In this document: in pieces, positions 6,374 through 8,012 of the stretch | Position numbering within the stretch: position 1 is the stretch's first letter | Layout of the letters: each line of letters opens with the position of its first letter | Assembly: GCA_030600725.1 (NCBI GenBank) | Contig: JAUVLN010000088.1 | Coordinates: 1 to 8,012, forward strand | Origin: Thermoplasmatota archaeon | GTDB lineage: Archaea; Thermoplasmatota; Penumbrarchaeia; Penumbrarchaeales; Penumbrarchaeaceae | DNA length: 8,012 bases | Reading direction: 5' to 3' | Made by a program: the position numbers and the translations under genes | The notes under the pieces: generated by a model | The model's database searches: none | The model's input: the letters and a program-made list of their open reading frames with translations, nothing else | What the model was told of the DNA's origin: nothing

Positions 6374-6379
6374 AGGAGG
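6374..6379 (+). promoter_or_regulatory. Shine-Dalgarno site that decides the start at 6388
   Basis: AGGAGG lies eight bases before ATG 6388. The open frame extends upstream to a GTG at 6253, but that codon lacks a Shine-Dalgarno site, lies upstream of the TATA box and would place 45 non-conserved-looking residues before the signal segment. Confidence 0.75.
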
Positions 6380-6387
6380 AAGGGAAG

Positions 6388-7533
6388 ATGTGGGGTCTTC
6401 ACCGGGCAATACTGATAACGATATTGATAGCGGGATTTTCGATAGCTTTCTTCGCTCTATCGATACCCACGGTTTCATCGGGGGAAACCCATACCTTCGA
6501 GGTGGACATCGAGCCAGGGGAGTATCAGAAGATCAAATTGGTGGAGTATGACAACAGGGGTGATTCCCTTGGGATAACCCTGGCAAGGGTGGTGGCTACA
6601 GGCGATACGTCCATACCCAGATCCCTTAACTATTACATACTCGAGAACCATTATGCAAAACAGTACAGCCACGCCCCGGAATACCTGCTCCAGGATAAGG
6701 CCCTTGTATACAAGATGAACTACACGGATAAGATATACAGTAAGGAGAACCTCGTATGCAATGTGGATGCGCAGATGCACATCATTATCGACAATTACTG
6801 GCGTTCCGGCGATGAGAGTGGGGATGCCAACCTGACCGTTAAGGTGAAGATAAACTACTACGTTGATCCCTATATCCCTGATGAAGGACTGCCGATCATG
6901 CTGATCATTCTCCTGTTGATCGGCCTCCTGGTCATTGTGGGGGTTATCATCGGCATCATTTTATGGAAGAAAAAGGAAAAAGAGGGGGCCCTGCCATTTG
7001 CCATCCCGGAAGGGCAGTATACGGTCTACAGGGGGATGGACGGTTCGGTCTATTACCTCAACAGATCACAATACGACCGGATGAGCAACGACGGTTCCAT
7101 CCTTCAATACGAATATATGGGACACGCCGATATGATCGGCGGAGTGCCGGTAATGGACAGCGTACAGGCGTCCAGTTACCATCAGGATGGCCTGAACCTA
7201 TCGATGATCGCCCAACCCGAGGGGGGGGCCTCATATCCCGATCAGGCCTATCCTTCGCAGGGTCAGATGGATCAATATCAGGACGATCAGGTCTCAGGGT
7301 ATTATACTCCTCAACCTGTGGAAGAAGGATACGATACTACCGCATCATCTGAAAGTGTGATCCAGGCCGATCCCGGTATTCAGGCCACATCTGATACGTA
7401 TCCCCGGGAACCTTCTACGACGGAACCCGTTCCTGCCCCTCCCCAGGAGGCGGGAGCGGAAGGAGTGGGATCGGATCCGACCCCGGTAGAGGCAGGTCCG
7501 GAAGTGCCACCCGAAGGGATCGTCGATCAGTGA
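6388..7533 (+). CDS. Unrecognised single-pass membrane protein with outer beta-rich domain and low-complexity cytoplasmic tail
   Basis: I do not recognise this 381-residue protein. Residues 7-27 form a hydrophobic signal or anchor segment. Residues 32-165 look like an extracytoplasmic, beta-strand-rich domain with alternating patterns (THTFEVDIEPGEYQKIKLVE near the start, MHIIIDNYW and NLTVKVKINYYV near the end) and two N-glycosylation sequons (N111, N148). Residues 169-193 are a strong membrane helix followed by KKKEKE, which indicates a cytoplasmic C-terminus. Residues 200-275 are Tyr/Gly/Met/Asp-rich and may fold. Residues 276-381 are low complexity, rich in Pro, Glu, Gln, Ser and Tyr, and acidic. 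The layout and strand pattern recall emp24/GOLD-like beta-sandwich type I membrane proteins, but that is only a weak resemblance judged by eye. It lies between secY and another surface protein and probably has its own promoter. A run of eight G occurs at 7221-7228. Confidence 0.85.
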   Translation: MWGLHRAILITILIAGFSIAFFALSIPTVSSGETHTFEVDIEPGEYQKIKLVEYDNRGDSLGITLARVVATGDTSIPRSLNYYILENHYAKQYSHAPEYLLQDKALVYKMNYTDKIYSKENLVCNVDAQMHIIIDNYWRSGDESGDANLTVKVKINYYVDPYIPDEGLPIMLIILLLIGLLVIVGVIIGIILWKKKEKEGALPFAIPEGQYTVYRGMDGSVYYLNRSQYDRMSNDGSILQYEYMGHADMIGGVPVMDSVQASSYHQDGLNLSMIAQPEGGASYPDQAYPSQGQMDQYQDDQVSGYYTPQPVEEGYDTTASSESVIQADPGIQATSDTYPREPSTTEPVPAPPQEAGAEGVGSDPTPVEAGPEVPPEGIVDQ

Positions 7534-7564
7534 CGATGGATCCAAACGACCATATCATCCATCG
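7534..7564 (+). terminator. Perfect 8-bp inverted repeat directly after the membrane protein gene
   Basis: CGATGGAT (7534-7541), right after the stop codon, is repeated in reverse complement as ATCCATCG (7557-7564), with a 15-base loop. Its position suggests an RNA 3'-end hairpin. No T-rich tract follows at once, so a terminator role is uncertain. Confidence 0.3.
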
Positions 7565-7579
7565 GACAAAAGGTGACCA

Positions 7580-7678
7580 ATGATCGTTATTAGCATATTA
7601 TCTATGATACAAAGTATAATAGGAACCATCACCATTGGAAGGGTAAGGTGTTGGGAATGTTTTTTCATCGGAAGATAA
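7580..7678 (+). CDS. Possible 32-residue hydrophobic small protein or leader peptide
   Basis: ATG 7580 follows AGGTGA (7571-7576) at a spacing of three bases, the same type of ribosome-binding sequence used by the ribosomal genes in this window. The frame runs 32 codons to TAA at 7676-7678. The product starts MIVISILSMIQSIIGTITIG, is hydrophobic, and has two cysteines near the end (CWEC). It overlaps the start of the next gene by 22 bases in another frame. It may be chance, since short open frames are common. No homology can be judged at this length. If real, it could be a small membrane peptide or a leader that affects translation of the next gene. Confidence 0.2.
   Translation: MIVISILSMIQSIIGTITIGRVRCWECFFIGR
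7615..7620 (+). promoter_or_regulatory. AT-rich TATA-like element before the last gene
   Basis: TATAAT lies in an AT-rich stretch (about 7586-7622) and would place transcription start near 7643, just before the Shine-Dalgarno sequence of the next gene. CATATTAT at 7594-7601 is an equal alternative with a longer leader. Neither is close to the archaeal consensus. Confidence 0.25.
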
Positions 7679-8012
7679 TGACATTGTCTGTTATGACCAT
7701 ATTGATCGCCCTATCGATCATGAACCCGTACGAGAACGGATCGATACCCAATACATATGGTGAGTGTACGGACGATGAGATAGTGGTAACAGGGGATTGG
7801 AATGTCACCGGGACCGAATCATATTCAGGCGACAATATCACGCTTGATGGAAACCTCACCATATCGGGAACACTGATCCTGGACGATGTGGTACTTATGG
7901 TAAACGGATCGGATACCGACCCGTACGCTATTTCGGTCACATCCGGTGGTAAATTTATATGCCGGAACAACACCCTCATATCCGGTGTGAATGAGAGCGA
8001 ATATCGTTTCAC
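7657..8012 (+). CDS. Secreted, sequon-rich surface protein, probably beta-helical, 5' part only
   Basis: This frame stays open to the window end, so only 118 residues are visible. Residues 5-23 (basic start, then MTLSVMTILIALSIM) are a signal peptide or anchor. From residue 40 the sequence has short repeated strand-turn units: EIVVTGDWNVTG, then NITLDGNLTISGTLILDDVV and AISVTSGGKFICRNNTLISG. This pattern is typical of right-handed parallel beta-helix surface proteins of archaea. Seven N-X-S/T sequons occur, six of them between residues 49 and 114, which points to heavy N-glycosylation outside the cell. ATG 7657 has AAGGTG at 7645-7650, six bases upstream, supporting this start; in-frame GTG 7648 and TTG 7651 are weaker. 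Function is unknown; a large cell-surface or adhesion-type protein is possible. It should be a Sec substrate, but adjacency to secY proves no special link. Confidence 0.8.
   Translation, partial: MFFHRKIMTLSVMTILIALSIMNPYENGSIPNTYGECTDDEIVVTGDWNVTGTESYSGDNITLDGNLTISGTLILDDVVLMVNGSDTDPYAISVTSGGKFICRNNTLISGVNESEYRF

Noticed and set aside
6253..6387. GTG start 45 codons upstream for the membrane protein after secY
   Set aside because: It lacks a Shine-Dalgarno site, lies before the TATA box and would place a poorly structured stretch before the signal segment; ATG 6388 has AGGAGG at good spacing.
7221..7228. Run of eight G in the membrane protein tail as a phase-variation switch
   Set aside because: Runs of seven C or G also occur inside essential uS5 (2701-2707) and uL15 (4027-4033), so long runs are tolerated here and do not by themselves indicate switching.
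1..8012. CRISPR arrays, tRNA or rRNA genes, insertion sequences, integration sites
   Set aside because: No regularly spaced repeats, cloverleaf-like segments, transposase-like frames or terminal inverted repeats were seen on either strand.

Overview
The window lies in the distal part of an archaeal spc-type ribosomal protein operon, and most of it is ordinary core-genome DNA. Nine ribosomal protein genes run on the + strand in the conserved archaeal order: uS14 (3' end only), uS8, uL6, eL32, eL19, uL18, uS5, uL30 and uL15. The protein translocase gene secY follows. The organism is certainly an archaeon. It carries eL32 and eL19, which bacteria lack, and its uS5, uL30 and uL15 are of the archaeal type. 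Its Shine-Dalgarno sequences are of the GGTGA/GAGGTGAT kind, and TATA-like boxes precede the later genes. Gene order, the Arg codon preference for AGG/AGA, and the two Ser/Thr/Asn-rich surface proteins downstream fit a euryarchaeal lineage such as Thermoplasmatota. That lineage is an inference and was not tested by a search.

Region by region: positions 1-4385 are ribosomal genes packed with 1-4 base overlaps or gaps of about 2-12 bases, nearly all with a clear Shine-Dalgarno site, so they are probably one transcript. Positions 4386-4464 are a 79-base gap holding a TATA-like box inside an inverted repeat, so secY may have its own promoter or a controlled junction. Positions 4465-6243 are secY, unusually long at 592 residues, with two extra predicted membrane helices before the normal SecY start and two enlarged outer loops. 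Positions 6244-6387 hold a small hairpin with a T-rich tract and a strong TATA-like box. Positions 6388-7533 encode an unrecognised membrane protein with an outer beta-rich domain, one strong membrane helix and a long low-complexity cytoplasmic tail. Positions 7534-7656 are intergenic. From 7657 to the window end is the start of a secreted, sequon-rich, probably beta-helical surface protein.

Functionally, the ribosomal genes build both subunits, and SecY makes the membrane channel through which the two downstream surface proteins would be exported. No CRISPR array, insertion sequence, tRNA, rRNA or integration site was seen, and I see no dedicated novel defence or biosynthetic system. The points most worth a second look are the SecY N-terminal extension, the basic N-terminal extensions on uS5 and eL32 (the latter with a recent 60-base tandem duplication), the secY upstream junction, and the unrecognised membrane protein.
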